This document shows positions 46,574 to 56,463 of a stretch of 64,000 bases of DNA, one piece after another. This stretch comes from an uncultured Alphaproteobacteria bacterium (GTDB lineage: Bacteria > Pseudomonadota > Alphaproteobacteria > Rhodobacterales > Rhodobacteraceae). The translations under genes and the position numbers were made by a program. The DNA lies in the NCBI GenBank assembly GCA_929200255.1, contig CAKMYZ010000015.1, positions 30,207 to 94,206 of the forward strand, given 5' to 3'. The notes beneath the pieces are model-generated. The model was not told the DNA's origin. It worked only from the letters and a program-made list of their open reading frames with translations, and searched no databases. The number at the start of each line of letters is the position of its first letter. Positions within the stretch are counted from its first letter, which is position 1.

Positions 46574-46758
46574 AGATGCCCCCGATTGCGGGATCCACCC
46601 TATGGCGACGGGACGGGAAATGTCCATGGGGGCAACGATCTGCTGCCAGATTGTGTTGTAGGGTTGGGCGCGCGCAGGGGGGATGTGAGGGTTATTTTGC
46701 GCAACAATGCATCTCACGGCAGCACTCATTTCAATCGCCACGGTTACACCTTAAAAAT

Positions 46759-46790
46759 GTCATGATTGACCGTTTTACGCGTCATGATTG
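46759..46790. repeat. Direct repeat pair before lipoprotein genes
   Basis: GTCATGATTG occurs at 46759-46768 and 46781-46790, start-to-start distance 22 bp (two helical turns), upstream of the lipoprotein pair. Each copy contains the TCATGA palindrome. It is a plausible tandem operator or activator site; the second copy overlaps a near-match to the FnrL pattern (ATGAT-TGTT-GTCAA). Confidence 0.5.
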
Positions 46791-46833
46791 TTGTCAATTT
46801 TAGATGACTGAAACCGATTATCAGGATAAAATC

Positions 46834-47355
46834 ATGACGAAACTCCCCCTTATTCTCGCAGCGCTATCTCTGTCCGCGGCTTGCGCGACCACACCGTTGC
46901 TGGAACCGACTGCTGGCCCCGTTTCCCCCAGCTTGCTGGGCGCCGGCACAGCGGAACGCCTGTCGTCTGGCCGAAACGAAACGATGGTTCGCGCCTATTT
47001 GCCGAACGCGGAAAATCCAACGGCACTGGGGACCGAGGTTGCAGGCGCGGAATGCTCTTTGCGTTCGGATGAGTTGCGTGCGTCCGTGGTGACGCCGCAA
47101 GCTGTCATCCTGCCGACATTCAAGCAGCGCGGCGCGCTTGAGGATCGTGGTGTGCCAGGTGCATTGCTGGTGTCATGTGACTATCGCGGGCAGACCGGCC
47201 GCACATTGCTGACTGCGCAGGAAAAAGAAGTGGCCGTCGTAAGTGGCGCGGGCCTGGGCGGTCTGGTGCTGGGACTGGCTGTCTCTGGTATTGCGGCCAA
47301 CACAACACCATGGCGCTTTGAGCCATCTGCAGCAGTGGTGCTGAACAACCAATGA
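46834..47355 (+). CDS. Predicted lipoprotein, first of a tandem pair
   Basis: A 173-residue protein with a lipoprotein signal (MTKLPLILAALSLSAACATT; lipobox SAAC). The mature part has GAECSLRSDELRASVVTPQA and GVPGALLVSCDYRG, with two cysteines, then a C-terminal hydrophobic glycine-rich stretch (VSGAGLGGLVLGLAVSGIAA). I chose ATG 46834 because AGGA lies 9-12 bases upstream and the signal starts there; ATG 46804 is an alternative. The next gene is a paralogue that overlaps by four bases. No family was recognised. Confidence 0.7.
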   Translation: MTKLPLILAALSLSAACATTPLLEPTAGPVSPSLLGAGTAERLSSGRNETMVRAYLPNAENPTALGTEVAGAECSLRSDELRASVVTPQAVILPTFKQRGALEDRGVPGALLVSCDYRGQTGRTLLTAQEKEVAVVSGAGLGGLVLGLAVSGIAANTTPWRFEPSAAVVLNNQ

Positions 47356-47873
47356 TGAAGCGGTTCATTTGCACGGCCCTTGTGGCTGCGGGTCTTGGGG
47401 CGTGCGATGTCACGCCCAGCCTGCCGGTTGAACAGGCGCCCGAACGGCTGCGGACCTCATCCGTTGTCAGCGCCGACCGAACACTTGGCCTCGCGGGCTC
47501 TGTGGTGCGGACCTATGTTCAGGGGCCTGATGGGAATGATGTCGAAGTGGCCGGGGTGTCATGCCAGATCAGCTCAGGCGAGTTGTCGGGCCGGGTGACG
47601 ACGCCGCAGATGATCAACTACCCATTGTTCATTCAGGCCGACCGCTTTGCCAATCGCGGGCAACCGTCATCTTTGCAGGTCACTTGCAGCTACAACGGGA
47701 AGTCGGCGCGGCAAAGCGTGTCACCCGGTTTGCAGTCACGCGCCCGCGCCGCAACGCAAAATACAGCGGTAGCACCCAATACGGTGACATCATCCTTCGT
47801 GCCACTGACAGGGGCGGTGTCGTCCAGCTATCCTTGGGTGTACCCGCCGCAGATAAGGGTTAACCTGCGCTGA
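47352..47873 (+). CDS. Predicted lipoprotein, second of a tandem pair
   Basis: A 173-residue protein with a lipoprotein signal (MMKRFICTALVAAGLGACDV; lipobox LGAC). The mature part has VEVAGVSCQISSGELSGRVT, TPQMINYPLFIQADRFANRG and SLQVTCSYNGKSARQ, which align with GAECSLRSDELRASVV and LLVSCDYRG in the upstream gene, so the two arose by duplication. It differs in having a Ser/Thr-rich C-terminus ending YPWVYPPQIRVNLR instead of a hydrophobic tail. The ATGA overlap suggests coupled translation and a common complex in the outer membrane; function is unknown. Confidence 0.7.
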   Translation: MMKRFICTALVAAGLGACDVTPSLPVEQAPERLRTSSVVSADRTLGLAGSVVRTYVQGPDGNDVEVAGVSCQISSGELSGRVTTPQMINYPLFIQADRFANRGQPSSLQVTCSYNGKSARQSVSPGLQSRARAATQNTAVAPNTVTSSFVPLTGAVSSSYPWVYPPQIRVNLR

Positions 47874-47908
47874 GGCGCGGGAAATCGCGGGCCCCGGCTG
47901 ATATCGCG

Positions 47909-47942
47909 CACGCGTCCCATTGGTATGGGGCGCGTTTTTTTT
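47909..47942 (+). terminator. Intrinsic terminator after lipoprotein pair
   Basis: ACGCGTCCC (47910-47918) pairs with GGGGCGCGT (47927-47935) with one G-T, followed by eight T. It is a strong terminator for the lipoprotein operon. Confidence 0.85.
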
Positions 47943-48008
47943 GCGCGCACAGACTACGGTTTGAGTGGCAGAGACGTTTCCCGCAATACCCCGCCCGGCT
48001 TGCCGGGG

Positions 48009-48136
48009 CAGCGCCCGGACCTCCCCCATGGGGAGGGCGCTTTTGCAACGGTGGGGTTTCATTGTGGGGCTGGTGGGGTGCCCCCCGCTTTGCCAAACGG
48101 ACCTGTTGGAGCGCCCGCCCCGAGGTCCGGGCGCTG
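48009..48136. repeat. GC-rich nested inverted repeats between lipoprotein operon and carB
   Basis: CAGCGCCCGGACCTC (48009-48023) and GAGGTCCGGGCGCTG (48122-48136) are perfect inverted 15-mers about 98 bp apart. Inside are competing hairpins: CCTCCCC (48020-48026)/GGGGAGG (48030-48036) and AGCGCCCG (48110-48117)/CGGGCGCT (48128-48135). No ORF fits. This looks like a mobile or repeated extragenic element at the 3' side of carB. Confidence 0.65.
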
Positions 48137-48155
48137 GCCCTACGGTGATGTTCTG

Positions 48156-51100
48156 CTACCCCTGCAACGCCCTCACCCCAACATCCCCTTCAACCCGCGC
48201 TTGCATCGCCAGCACGGCGGCATGTGATGCCGCGGCCGTCGTGAAATAAGGGATTTTGTCGTAGAGGGCGACGGCGCGGATGTCGCGGCTGTCTTCGACC
48301 GCTTGCGCGCCTTCGGTGGTGTTAAAGACCAATGCGATATGCCCGTCCTTGAGCCGGTCAACGATGGTCAGCCCGCCTTCGTAGACTTTGTTGACCACTT
48401 CGCAGGCGATCTCATTCTCTGTCAGCCATGCGGCGGTGCCCCGTGTCGCGACAATGTCCAGCCCCAGTTTCAGCAGCATTTGCGCCGCTTCCAGCATGGC
48501 GCTGGTTTTGTCGGTGTCCTTGATCGAGATAAAGACGGTGCCTGCCTCTGGCAGTTCGGTGCCTGCGCCCATTTGCGCCTTGAGGAACGCGCGGGGGAAG
48601 GACCGGTCCCAGCCCATGACCTCGCCGGTTGAGCGCATTTCGGGGCCGAGGATCGTATCGACACCGGGGAAGCGGGCGAAGGGTAGGACGGCCTCTTTCA
48701 CGGAAAACCACGGTGTATGTGGGTCGGCCAGCGTAAAGGCGTCACCCAGGGGCAGCACATCCATGGGGTTTTCAGTTTCTGGATAGGCCTCGCGCAGGGG
48801 GAAGTTGGACAGTGGTTCGCCCGCCATCAGCCGCGCCGCGATCGACGCAATGGCGCTATCCGTTGCTTTGGCCACAAAGGGCACCGTGCGCGAGGCGCGT
48901 GGGTTCACCTCGATCAGGTAGACCGTTTCATCCTTGACCGCGAACTGGATGTTCATCAGGCCCACGACGTTCAGCGCCTTGGCCAGCTTTTCTGTTTGGC
49001 TGCGGATTTCAGCGATCATCGCGCCCGAAAGCGAGTAAGGGGGCAGAGAGCAGGCACTGTCGCCCGAATGCACGCCTGCCTCTTCGATATGCTGCATGAT
49101 GCCCGCGACATGGGTGTCTTTGCCATCAGACAGGCAGTCAACATCAACCTCGACAGCACCGGACAGGTAGCTGTCAAGCAAAACAGGGCTGTCGCCCGAT
49201 ACAACCACCGCGTCAGAGATATAGCGCCGCAGCTGGTCCATATCGCGCACGATTTCCATGGCGCGACCACCCAACACGAACGACGGGCGGATCACGAGGG
49301 GGAAACCGATGCCTTCGGCGATATTCAGCGCCTCTGCGTCAGTGGCCGCGATGCCGTTGTGTGGTTGTTTGAGGTCCAGTTTCTGGACAAGCTGCTGAAA
49401 ACGTTCACGGTCTTCGGCCAGATCGATACTGTCGGGTGTGGTGCCAAGGATTGGGATGCCTGCGTCGTTCAGCGCATTCGCCAGCTTCAGCGGGGTCTGC
49501 CCGCCGAACTGCACGATGACGCCGTGCAGGGTGCCGTTGTCCTGTTCGACCCGCAGGATTTCCATGACGTGTTCGAAGGTCAGCGGTTCGAAATAGAGCC
49601 GGTCCGAGGTGTCATAATCGGTGCTGACCGTCTCGGGGTTGCAGTTGATCATGATCGTTTCATAGCCCTGATCGGTCAGGGCGAAACAGGCGTGACAGCA
49701 GCAGTAATCAAACTCGATCCCTTGGCCGATCCGGTTGGGGCCGCCGCCAAGGATGACAACCTTTTTGCGGTCCGAAGGCCGCGCTTCGCATTCCGCATCA
49801 CCCATGACGGGGGTCTCGTAGGTGGAATACATATAGGGTGTTTGGGCCTCAAACTCGGCCGCGCAGGTGTCGATCCGTTTGAAAACGGCATTGACGCCAA
49901 GGGCGCGGCGGGCCTGGCGCACCGCGTCTTCGGTTCCGCCGGTCAGCTTGGCCAGACGTGCATCGGTGAAGCCCAGCATTTTTACGGAACGCAGACCATC
50001 CTCGGTCGTGGGTAGGCCGTTGGCGGTGATATCCGCTTCCATGTCGATGATCTCGCGGATGCGGGCAAGGAACCATGGGTCGAATTTCGTCACAGCGTGG
50101 ATGTCGTCGTCCGACAGCCCGTGCCGCATGGCTTGCGCGATGACCCGGATGCGGTCAGGTGTTTGTTTGGCAAGCGCCATGGTGACCGCCGCCGCCTCTG
50201 GCGCGCCGGGGATGTCGATTTCATCAAAGCCGGTCAGGCCGGTTTCCATCGACGCCAGCGCCTTTTGTATGGATTCGTGGAAGGTGCGGCCAATCGCCAT
50301 CGCCTCGCCCACAGATTTCATGGCTGTGGTCAGGTTGGGCTCGGATCCGGCGAATTTTTCAAATGCAAAGCGCGGGATTTTGGTGACAACATAGTCAATC
50401 GTGGGTTCAAACGACGCGGGGGTCACGCCGGTGATGTCGTTGTCCAACTCATCCAGCGTGTAACCGACGGCGAGTTTTGCCGCGATCTTGGCAATGGGGA
50501 AACCTGTTGCTTTCGACGCCAGCGCGGACGACCGTGACACGCGGGGGTTCATTTCGATCACGACCATGCGCCCATCTGCGGGGTTGACCGCCCATTGCAC
50601 GTTGGAGCCGCCGGTTTCCACGCCGATTTCGCGCAGCACATTGATGCTGTGCGTGCGCATGATCTGGTATTCTTTGTCCGTCAGCGTCAGGGCAGGCGCC
50701 ACGGTGATTGAATCGCCGGTATGCACGCCCATCGGATCCACGTTTTCGATGGCGCAGACGATGATGGCATTGTCCGCCTTGTCGCGCACGACTTCCATTT
50801 CGAACTCTTTCCAGCCCAGAAGCGATTGATCGACAAGGATTTGCCCTACGGGTGAGGCATCCATACCGGTGCGGCAGAAATGTTCGTATTCTTCGCGGTT
50901 GTAAGCCACGCCACCACCGGTGCCGCCAAGGGTAAAGGCGGGGCGGATGATGGCGGGCAGGCCGATGTCCTCTAATGCTTCGAGGGCGATCTTGACACCG
51001 GCATCAAGGTCTTGTTTGCCGGCCACTTCCGGGGCGGTCACGATTGTCGCTTTGGGGTTTTCAATGCCCAGACGGTCCATCGCCTCGCGGAATAGCTTGC

Positions 51101-51485
51101 GGTCCTCGGCCATTTCGATGGCCTCGCGCTTGGCACCGATCATCTCAACCCCGAATTTCTCCAGGATACCCATGTCAGCCAGTGCCAGCGATGTGTTCAG
51201 CCCGGTCTGCCCGCCCATTGTAGGCAACAGCGCGTCGGGGCGTTCCTTTTCGATGATCTTGGCGACAACTTCGGGGGTGATGGGTTCGATATAGGTGGCA
51301 TCGGCCAGGCCGGGGTCGGTCATAATTGTGGCGGGGTTGGAATTGACGAGAATGACCCGGTAACCTTCCTCGCGCAGCGCCTTGCAGGCCTGCGCGCCAG
51401 AGTAGTCAAACTCGCAGGCTTGTCCGATAATAATGGGGCCGGCGCCGATAATCATGATCGACTGGATGTCGGTGCGCTTTGGCAT
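48156..51485 (-). CDS. carB: Carbamoyl-phosphate synthase large subunit
   Basis: CarB makes carbamoyl phosphate for arginine and pyrimidine synthesis, with CarA supplying ammonia. The 1109-residue protein has two ATP-grasp halves: the first begins [57 protein letters not shown]; the second has [20 protein letters not shown] and [20 protein letters not shown]. The C-terminus is the MGS-like allosteric domain ([30 protein letters not shown]). carA is not in the window. It diverges from aspS. Confidence 0.96.
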   Translation of the reverse strand: MPKRTDIQSIMIIGAGPIIIGQACEFDYSGAQACKALREEGYRVILVNSNPATIMTDPGLADATYIEPITPEVVAKIIEKERPDALLPTMGGQTGLNTSLALADMGILEKFGVEMIGAKREAIEMAEDRKLFREAMDRLGIENPKATIVTAPEVAGKQDLDAGVKIALEALEDIGLPAIIRPAFTLGGTGGGVAYNREEYEHFCRTGMDASPVGQILVDQSLLGWKEFEMEVVRDKADNAIIVCAIENVDPMGVHTGDSITVAPALTLTDKEYQIMRTHSINVLREIGVETGGSNVQWAVNPADGRMVVIEMNPRVSRSSALASKATGFPIAKIAAKLAVGYTLDELDNDITGVTPASFEPTIDYVVTKIPRFAFEKFAGSEPNLTTAMKSVGEAMAIGRTFHESIQKALASMETGLTGFDEIDIPGAPEAAAVTMALAKQTPDRIRVIAQAMRHGLSDDDIHAVTKFDPWFLARIREIIDMEADITANGLPTTEDGLRSVKMLGFTDARLAKLTGGTEDAVRQARRALGVNAVFKRIDTCAAEFEAQTPYMYSTYETPVMGDAECEARPSDRKKVVILGGGPNRIGQGIEFDYCCCHACFALTDQGYETIMINCNPETVSTDYDTSDRLYFEPLTFEHVMEILRVEQDNGTLHGVIVQFGGQTPLKLANALNDAGIPILGTTPDSIDLAEDRERFQQLVQKLDLKQPHNGIAATDAEALNIAEGIGFPLVIRPSFVLGGRAMEIVRDMDQLRRYISDAVVVSGDSPVLLDSYLSGAVEVDVDCLSDGKDTHVAGIMQHIEEAGVHSGDSACSLPPYSLSGAMIAEIRSQTEKLAKALNVVGLMNIQFAVKDETVYLIEVNPRASRTVPFVAKATDSAIASIAARLMAGEPLSNFPLREAYPETENPMDVLPLGDAFTLADPHTPWFSVKEAVLPFARFPGVDTILGPEMRSTGEVMGWDRSFPRAFLKAQMGAGTELPEAGTVFISIKDTDKTSAMLEAAQMLLKLGLDIVATRGTAAWLTENEIACEVVNKVYEGGLTIVDRLKDGHIALVFNTTEGAQAVEDSRDIRAVALYDKIPYFTTAAASHAAVLAMQARVEGDVGVRALQG

Positions 51486-51617
51486 GGCAGTGCCCCCTGA
51501 TTTGCAAATTGTCGTGGGTTATAGGGATGGCGCGCCCATGTGCAAGAGGCGGATGGGCTTTGCAGGGCTTTTGATGCCTCTGGCTATGAGTTTTTGGGGC
51601 AAGATGATGAGGAATGG

Positions 51618-51646
51618 TTGACTTCATGCGGCCAAAGGGGTGTATC
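51618..51646 (+). promoter_or_regulatory. Possible promoter of aspS
   Basis: TTGACT (51618-51623) and TGTATC (51641-51646) are 17 bp apart, 35 bp before the aspS ATG. The -10 element is weak. Confidence 0.35.
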
Positions 51647-51680
51647 GGGCCGACCGTTTGACCCTTTGAGGACTTGACCC

Positions 51681-53534
51681 ATGCACGCCTATCGCAGCCA
51701 CACCTGTGCCGATCTGACCGCCGCCAATGTGGGCGACACCGTTCGCCTGTCGGGCTGGGTGAACCGGGTCCGGGATCATGGCGGCATCCTGTTTATCGAT
51801 TTGCGCGATCACTACGGCATCACACAAGTGCTATGTGATCCGGATTCAGCAGCCTTTGCCGATGTGGAAAAGGTGCGGTCAGAATGGTGCATCCGTATTG
51901 ATGGGGAGGTCAAGGCGCGCGACCCCGAACTGGTGAATACCAAACTGCCCACCGGTGAGGTGGAAGTGTTTGTGCGCGACATCGAAGTGCTGGGTGCTGC
52001 CAAGGAACTGCCGCTGATGGTGTTTGGTGATCAGGAATACCCTGAGGAAACCCGCCTGAAGTATCGCTATCTGGATCTGCGCCGCGAGGCGATGCAGGAC
52101 AACATGAAACTGCGCTCTGATGTTGTGGCCTCCATGCGCCGCCGCATGTGGGACAGTGGGTTCCGCGAATATCAGACACCGATTATTACCGCCTCTTCCC
52201 CCGAAGGCGCACGTGATTTTCTGGTGCCGTCGCGTCTGCATCCGGGTAAGTTTTATGCCCTGCCGCAGGCCCCGCAGCAGTTCAAACAGCTGATCATGGT
52301 GTCGGGCTATGACAAGTATTTTCAGATCGCCCCCTGCTTCCGCGATGAAGACCCGCGGGCGGATCGGTCGCCCACGGATTTCTACCAACTGGATCTGGAG
52401 ATGTCGTTTGTTGAGCAGCAGGATGTGTTTGACACGATCCAGCCTGTCATCACCGGAATTTTCGAAGAATTCGGCGGCGGCCGCAAGGTTGATCAGACGT
52501 GGGAGCAAATCTCGTATCGTGATGCCGCACTTTGGTATGGGTCCGACAAGCCCGACCTGCGTAACCCGATCAAGATGCAGGTGGTGTCAGAGCATTTTGC
52601 AGGCTCCGGCTTTGCGATCTTTGCCAAATTGCTGGAGCAGGAGGGGACAGAGGTACGTGCGATCCCCGCGCCAACGGGTGGCAGCCGCAAATTCTGCGAC
52701 CGTATGAATGCCTTTGCCCAGAAAGAAGGATTGCCCGGGATGGGCTATATCTTCTGGCGGGAAAAGACCGCCGACGCCGTGGCCCAAGAGTTGGGGATTT
52801 CGGTGAAAGAGGCACAGGCCAAGCTGAAATCAGGCGAGGTGGAAGGCGGCATGGAGGCTGCCGGACCGTTGGCCAAGAACATTGGCCCCGAACGGACCGA
52901 GGCGATCCGCCAGCAACTGGGCCTGGGTCTGGGCGATGCAGCGTTTTTCCTTGGCGGTAAGCCGAAGGCCTTTGAAGGCGTGGCTGGCAAGGCCCGCAAC
53001 GTGATTGGCGAAGAACTGGGTCTGACCGATCAGAACCGTTTTGCTTTTGCCTGGATCGTGGATTTCCCGATTTACGAGCAGGACGAAGAAACCGGCAAGA
53101 TTGATTTTGAGCATAACCCGTTCTCTATGCCCCAAGGGGGGATGGACGCGCTGCAAGGTGATCCGCTTAAGGTGCTGGGGTATCAGTATGATCTGGCCTG
53201 CAACGGCTATGAACTGGTGTCAGGTGCCATTCGGAACCACCGCCCGGAAATCATGTTCAAGGCGTTTGAACTGGCCGGTTACGGCAAGGACGAGGTTGAA
53301 AAACGCTTTGGCGGGATGGTCAATGCGTTCCAATATGGCGCGCCGCCCCACGGGGGCTGTGCGGCGGGGATTGACCGCATTGTGATGCTGTTGGCGGATG
53401 CATCCAACATTCGCGAGGTCATCATGTTCCCGATGAACCAACGCGCCGAAGACCTGATGATGGACGCCCCAAGCGCGCCACAGAACGAACAGCTGCGCGA
53501 ATTGCGTCTGCGGGTGCTGCCACCGGAAAGCTAG
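51681..53534 (+). CDS. aspS: Aspartate--tRNA ligase
   Basis: AspS charges tRNA(Asp) (and possibly tRNA(Asn)). The 617-residue protein starts [20 protein letters not shown] with the OB-fold [20 protein letters not shown]. Class II motif 2 is [20 protein letters not shown] and motif 3 is [20 protein letters not shown]. The GAD insert domain is present between residues 290 and 420 ([20 protein letters not shown]). The bacterial-type length and insert are usual. It is convergent with the response regulator gene. Confidence 0.96.
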   Translation: MHAYRSHTCADLTAANVGDTVRLSGWVNRVRDHGGILFIDLRDHYGITQVLCDPDSAAFADVEKVRSEWCIRIDGEVKARDPELVNTKLPTGEVEVFVRDIEVLGAAKELPLMVFGDQEYPEETRLKYRYLDLRREAMQDNMKLRSDVVASMRRRMWDSGFREYQTPIITASSPEGARDFLVPSRLHPGKFYALPQAPQQFKQLIMVSGYDKYFQIAPCFRDEDPRADRSPTDFYQLDLEMSFVEQQDVFDTIQPVITGIFEEFGGGRKVDQTWEQISYRDAALWYGSDKPDLRNPIKMQVVSEHFAGSGFAIFAKLLEQEGTEVRAIPAPTGGSRKFCDRMNAFAQKEGLPGMGYIFWREKTADAVAQELGISVKEAQAKLKSGEVEGGMEAAGPLAKNIGPERTEAIRQQLGLGLGDAAFFLGGKPKAFEGVAGKARNVIGEELGLTDQNRFAFAWIVDFPIYEQDEETGKIDFEHNPFSMPQGGMDALQGDPLKVLGYQYDLACNGYELVSGAIRNHRPEIMFKAFELAGYGKDEVEKRFGGMVNAFQYGAPPHGGCAAGIDRIVMLLADASNIREVIMFPMNQRAEDLMMDAPSAPQNEQLRELRLRVLPPES

Positions 53535-53538
53535 GACC

Positions 53539-54255
53539 CTAAATCGGGCTGCGTGCCGCAAGTCGCGCATCGATCATGGCTATGAGGGCGGCAATCTCTT
53601 TTGCGGGATTGCGGCCGTCCATCCGGCATTGTTCAAGCGCGCTGACCGCATGACCAAGTTTGTGGTCTTTGGCGCTACTTGCCAACCCGCCCAGAAACTG
53701 TGTGACATAGGCCAGCCGCTCCCGCTTGGTCGGGTCATTCAGGATCGTGGAAATCTGGACCAAATCATCGTGCAGGGCGATAGGATCCGGGACCAGAACA
53801 TCCTCTTGCAAAAGGCGTGGCAGCGGGGGCTGCCGATCTGCGGGAAGCTGGTCAAGAATGACGCTTTGGAATTGCGCAAGGCTGCCCAGCGGTTTTTCCA
53901 GAAACGCATCGGCACCGGCAGCTAGCACATCCGCCTCAACCGCCGCGTCGCCGCTGATGCCGATGATCACCTCAATGCGGGGATTGCCCTTTGCAATCAT
54001 TTCGATCAACGCCAGACCCGACCCATCGGGCAGCCCCACATCCACAAGCAGCACCTTCGGGCGGTAAACTGCAAGATGCCGCCGCGCGTTTTCTAGGCTG
54101 TCTGCCCGTCTGATCCGCGCACCCGACCGCAGGCACATCAGGCGCACGGCCTCGCTCGCAAATCGGCTGTCTTCGACAATCAGCACAGTAAGGCCCAGAA
54201 GGGGCCGGCGGGCCGTTGGGGCGCGGGTTTGTATCAGGTCACTCAGGCCGTCCAT
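53539..54255 (-). CDS. Response regulator with extra helical domain
   Basis: A 238-residue protein with an N-terminal receiver domain: LLGLTVLIVEDSRFASEAVR, phosphoacceptor Asp in VLLVDVGLPDGSGLALIEMI, Ser/Thr switch in VIIGISGDAAVEADVLAAGA and conserved lysine in FLEKPL. The C-terminal about 110 residues are helical and include TQFLGGLASSAKDHKLGHAV, which superficially resembles a histidine phosphotransfer domain but has no clear conserved His. No kinase is adjacent, so it is an orphan. Starting at ATG 54255; the ORF to 54366 was rejected. Confidence 0.75.
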   Translation of the reverse strand: MDGLSDLIQTRAPTARRPLLGLTVLIVEDSRFASEAVRLMCLRSGARIRRADSLENARRHLAVYRPKVLLVDVGLPDGSGLALIEMIAKGNPRIEVIIGISGDAAVEADVLAAGADAFLEKPLGSLAQFQSVILDQLPADRQPPLPRLLQEDVLVPDPIALHDDLVQISTILNDPTKRERLAYVTQFLGGLASSAKDHKLGHAVSALEQCRMDGRNPAKEIAALIAMIDARLAARSPI

Positions 54256-54380
54256 GACGATTCGTCCTTTCGGTGGTTGCCCCAACACTACGCGGCAATA
54301 AAGTGAACAGCCCATTAACCGCTTCTGGCGTTGCGCCCCCCAATGGCGCGCGTCATATTGCGCCAAACAGGAGATTCCCC

Positions 54381-54785
54381 ATGATTGGCCGTCTTAATCA
54401 CGTTGCTATCGCCGTCCCGGATCTGGAAACGGCAAGCGCACAATATCGTACGATGCTGGGTGCTGACGTGGGTGTGCCACAGGATGAACCGGATCATGGT
54501 GTCACGGTCGTTTTCATCACTTTGCCCAATACCAAGATTGAGCTGCTGTACCCGCTTGGGGACGGCTCTCCCATTCAGGGGTTTCTGGATAAGAACCCTG
54601 CCGGTGGTATCCACCATATCTGTTATGAAGTTGACGATATCCTTGCCGCCCGCGATCATCTGCTTGCCGAGGGTGCGCGCGTCCTGGGTGGGGGCGAACC
54701 CAAGATCGGGGCGCATGGCAAACCGGTGATTTTCCTGCACCCGAAGGATTTCAACGGCTGCCTGATCGAACTTGAACAGGTCTAG
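54381..54785 (+). CDS. mce: Methylmalonyl-CoA epimerase
   Basis: A 134-residue vicinal oxygen chelate (glyoxalase/bleomycin) protein: MIGRLNHVAIAVPDLETASA, VVFITLPNTKIELLYPLG, GGIHHICYEVDDILAARDHL, VIFLHPKDFNGCLIELEQ. It interconverts (R)- and (S)-methylmalonyl-CoA in propionate/ethylmalonyl-CoA metabolism, which suits marine alphaproteobacteria. The metal ligands are His in HVAIAV, His in HHICYEV and Glu in LIELEQ. ATG 54381 follows AGGAG at 54369-54373. The ORF extended upstream to 54273 was not used. Confidence 0.9.
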   Translation: MIGRLNHVAIAVPDLETASAQYRTMLGADVGVPQDEPDHGVTVVFITLPNTKIELLYPLGDGSPIQGFLDKNPAGGIHHICYEVDDILAARDHLLAEGARVLGGGEPKIGAHGKPVIFLHPKDFNGCLIELEQV

Positions 54786-54847
54786 CCCTTGTCTTGACGC
54801 CTGAACGGCGTATCTGAGACATAACCGTCTACCAAAGGAATAGCCCC

Positions 54848-55135
54848 GTGGGTCCTGTCTCTGCACTTGTTCTTTTTGCCATCATCTGGACCTTGGTGTT
54901 CTTTGTTGTGCTGCCCTTGCGTCTTGAGACCCAAGGCGAAGCCGGGGAAGTCGTGCCTGGCACCCACGCGTCATCGCCCGCCAACATCGATATCAAGCGC
55001 AAGGCGAAAGTCACCACAATGTGGGCCTTTCCGATCTGGGCTGTGATTGCCGGTGTGATCCTGTCTGGTGCCGTCACAATGCGCGATATCGACTGGTTCG
55101 AACGGATGTCGACACCGGCGGTCAGCGCTGACTAG
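54848..55135 (+). CDS. DUF1467 family membrane protein
   Basis: A 95-residue two-helix protein of the DUF1467 family: LVLFAIIWTLVFFVVLPLRL at the N-terminus, the loop QGEAGEVVPGTHASSPANID and a second helix AFPIWAVIAGVILSGAVTM. It is common in alphaproteobacteria directly after the methylmalonyl-CoA epimerase gene. The start is GTG at 54848 with AAGGAA upstream. Its stop overlaps that of the CysZ-like gene (CTAG). Function unknown. Confidence 0.85.
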   Translation: MGPVSALVLFAIIWTLVFFVVLPLRLETQGEAGEVVPGTHASSPANIDIKRKAKVTTMWAFPIWAVIAGVILSGAVTMRDIDWFERMSTPAVSAD

Positions 55136-55824
55136 GGCTTAGCCCTAAGCCCGTGATAAAGGTGCGTGAATGTCGCCGCACCCAGAATGGGAATAAACAG
55201 ATTGAGCAGTGGGATGGATAGCGGCACAGCCATCAGGCAACCTGCCAGCCAGATTGTGCCCTGATGCCGCTTGCGCAGCGCCTTGGCGCCGTCCCGCCCC
55301 TCGCGCCGCATCGCGGCCAGCTGGAAATACTCACGGCCCAGTAAGAATCCATTGAGCGCATAAAAGATAAACACCGCCGCGAAGGGCAGCATCGCATAAA
55401 GAATGAAGGCAAAGATATTCGCCGCAATGAGCACACCCAGGAAATTGACGGTATCGCGTAACCCATCGGCAAAGCTGACAGGCGGCAGGCTTGGCAGGTT
55501 GGGGTAATGCAGTTCTTCGACAGCGCTCGCGACTTCGTCCAGAAACAACGATGTGATGGCAGAGGCAACAGGCACCATCAGGAAGACCGACAGCAGGATC
55601 ACCAACCCAAGTGAGCCCCAGCTGAGCAGATCGCCCAGCCTCGTGATCTGTGTGCCACCGGGCAAGGTAATGGGGTCTTGGGTCAGCCACTCAATAATCC
55701 AAAGCAGTCCTGCATAAATCCCGATCAAAAGCGCGATGGTCAGCCCAATCCCCCGCCAGAGCACTGACCGAAACCGACGGTCAGGCAGCTGTGCAAGCGC
55801 TTTGAAAAAGGCCATGAGGATCAT
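55132..55824 (-). CDS. EI24/CysZ-like membrane protein
   Basis: A 230-residue membrane protein with about four to five helices (GIGLTIALLIGIYAGLLWII, LGLVILLSVFLMVPVASAIT, LIAANIFAFILYAMLPFAAV) and the EI24-family block VFIFYALNGFLLGREYFQLA, AAMRREGRDGAKALRKRHQ. CysZ homologues import sulfate; the assignment here is only at the family level. Start at ATG 55824 is chosen because it overlaps the upstream nitroreductase stop (ATGA); 55836 and 55815 are alternatives. Confidence 0.78.
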   Translation of the reverse strand: MILMAFFKALAQLPDRRFRSVLWRGIGLTIALLIGIYAGLLWIIEWLTQDPITLPGGTQITRLGDLLSWGSLGLVILLSVFLMVPVASAITSLFLDEVASAVEELHYPNLPSLPPVSFADGLRDTVNFLGVLIAANIFAFILYAMLPFAAVFIFYALNGFLLGREYFQLAAMRREGRDGAKALRKRHQGTIWLAGCLMAVPLSIPLLNLFIPILGAATFTHLYHGLRAKP

Positions 55825-56399
55825 GCGCTGACCCATGTCGTGATCATGTCAAGGTCGGGGCGCGGGCGTTCCGGTGGGGCGGATGTTTCGGTGCCAATGT
55901 GGATCAGGCCTGCCACTGTTTCATCGCTGGCCAAGCCCAGCCCTTCAGCCACAAACGTGCGATCATGGCTGGCCCAGCCAGACAGCCAATTTGCGCCCCA
56001 GCCCGCCGCAAGGGCCGCATTCACGAGGGCAAGGCAAACTGCACCCGCGGAATAAACCTGTTCAATCTGCGGGATCTTGGGTGACGGTTTGGGCGTGCTG
56101 ATCACCGCCACGACCAGATCGGCATTGCCGTATTGTGCATGTGCCTTGGTGATCTGCTCTTGATCCAGCGCCAACGCCGCGCCACGGGTGTTCACCAGTT
56201 CCGCAAGGCGTTGCAGGGCGGGCTTTTCCAGCACGATGAACCGCCAGGGCTCCAGCTTACCATGATCAGGCGTACGTGCCGCTGCTGTCAGCAGCGTCTC
56301 GACAATACCCCGGTCAGGGACGGGTGTTGTCAGGGTCTTGGCCGGGCGCGAGCGGCGGGTGAGCAGGAAGTCAAGGGCGGCGGGGTTTGGGGCAGGCAT
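55821..56399 (-). CDS. Nitroreductase-family (YdjA-like) oxidoreductase
   Basis: A 192-residue FMN-binding nitroreductase fold: LDFLLTRRSRPAKTLTTPVP, LLTAAARTPDHGKLEPWRFI, AGAVCLALVNAALAAGWGAN, WLSGWASHDR and GLIHIGTETSAPPERPRPDL. It resembles the short YdjA family, which has weak reductase activity on nitroaromatics; the physiological role is unknown. Followed with a 4-nt overlap by the EI24-like gene. Confidence 0.85.
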   Translation of the reverse strand: MPAPNPAALDFLLTRRSRPAKTLTTPVPDRGIVETLLTAAARTPDHGKLEPWRFIVLEKPALQRLAELVNTRGAALALDQEQITKAHAQYGNADLVVAVISTPKPSPKIPQIEQVYSAGAVCLALVNAALAAGWGANWLSGWASHDRTFVAEGLGLASDETVAGLIHIGTETSAPPERPRPDLDMITTWVSA

Positions 56400-56463
56400 G
56401 GGCGGTCCTTTGGTGGTCTTTCTGGCAGATATGAGTGGCCATTGGGATTGGCAAGTGTGGTGA

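Noticed and set aside
48717..50015. Long plus-strand ORF (432 codons) opposite carB
   Set aside because: It is antisense to a strongly conserved gene and has no recognisable motif; GC-rich DNA often leaves such frames open.
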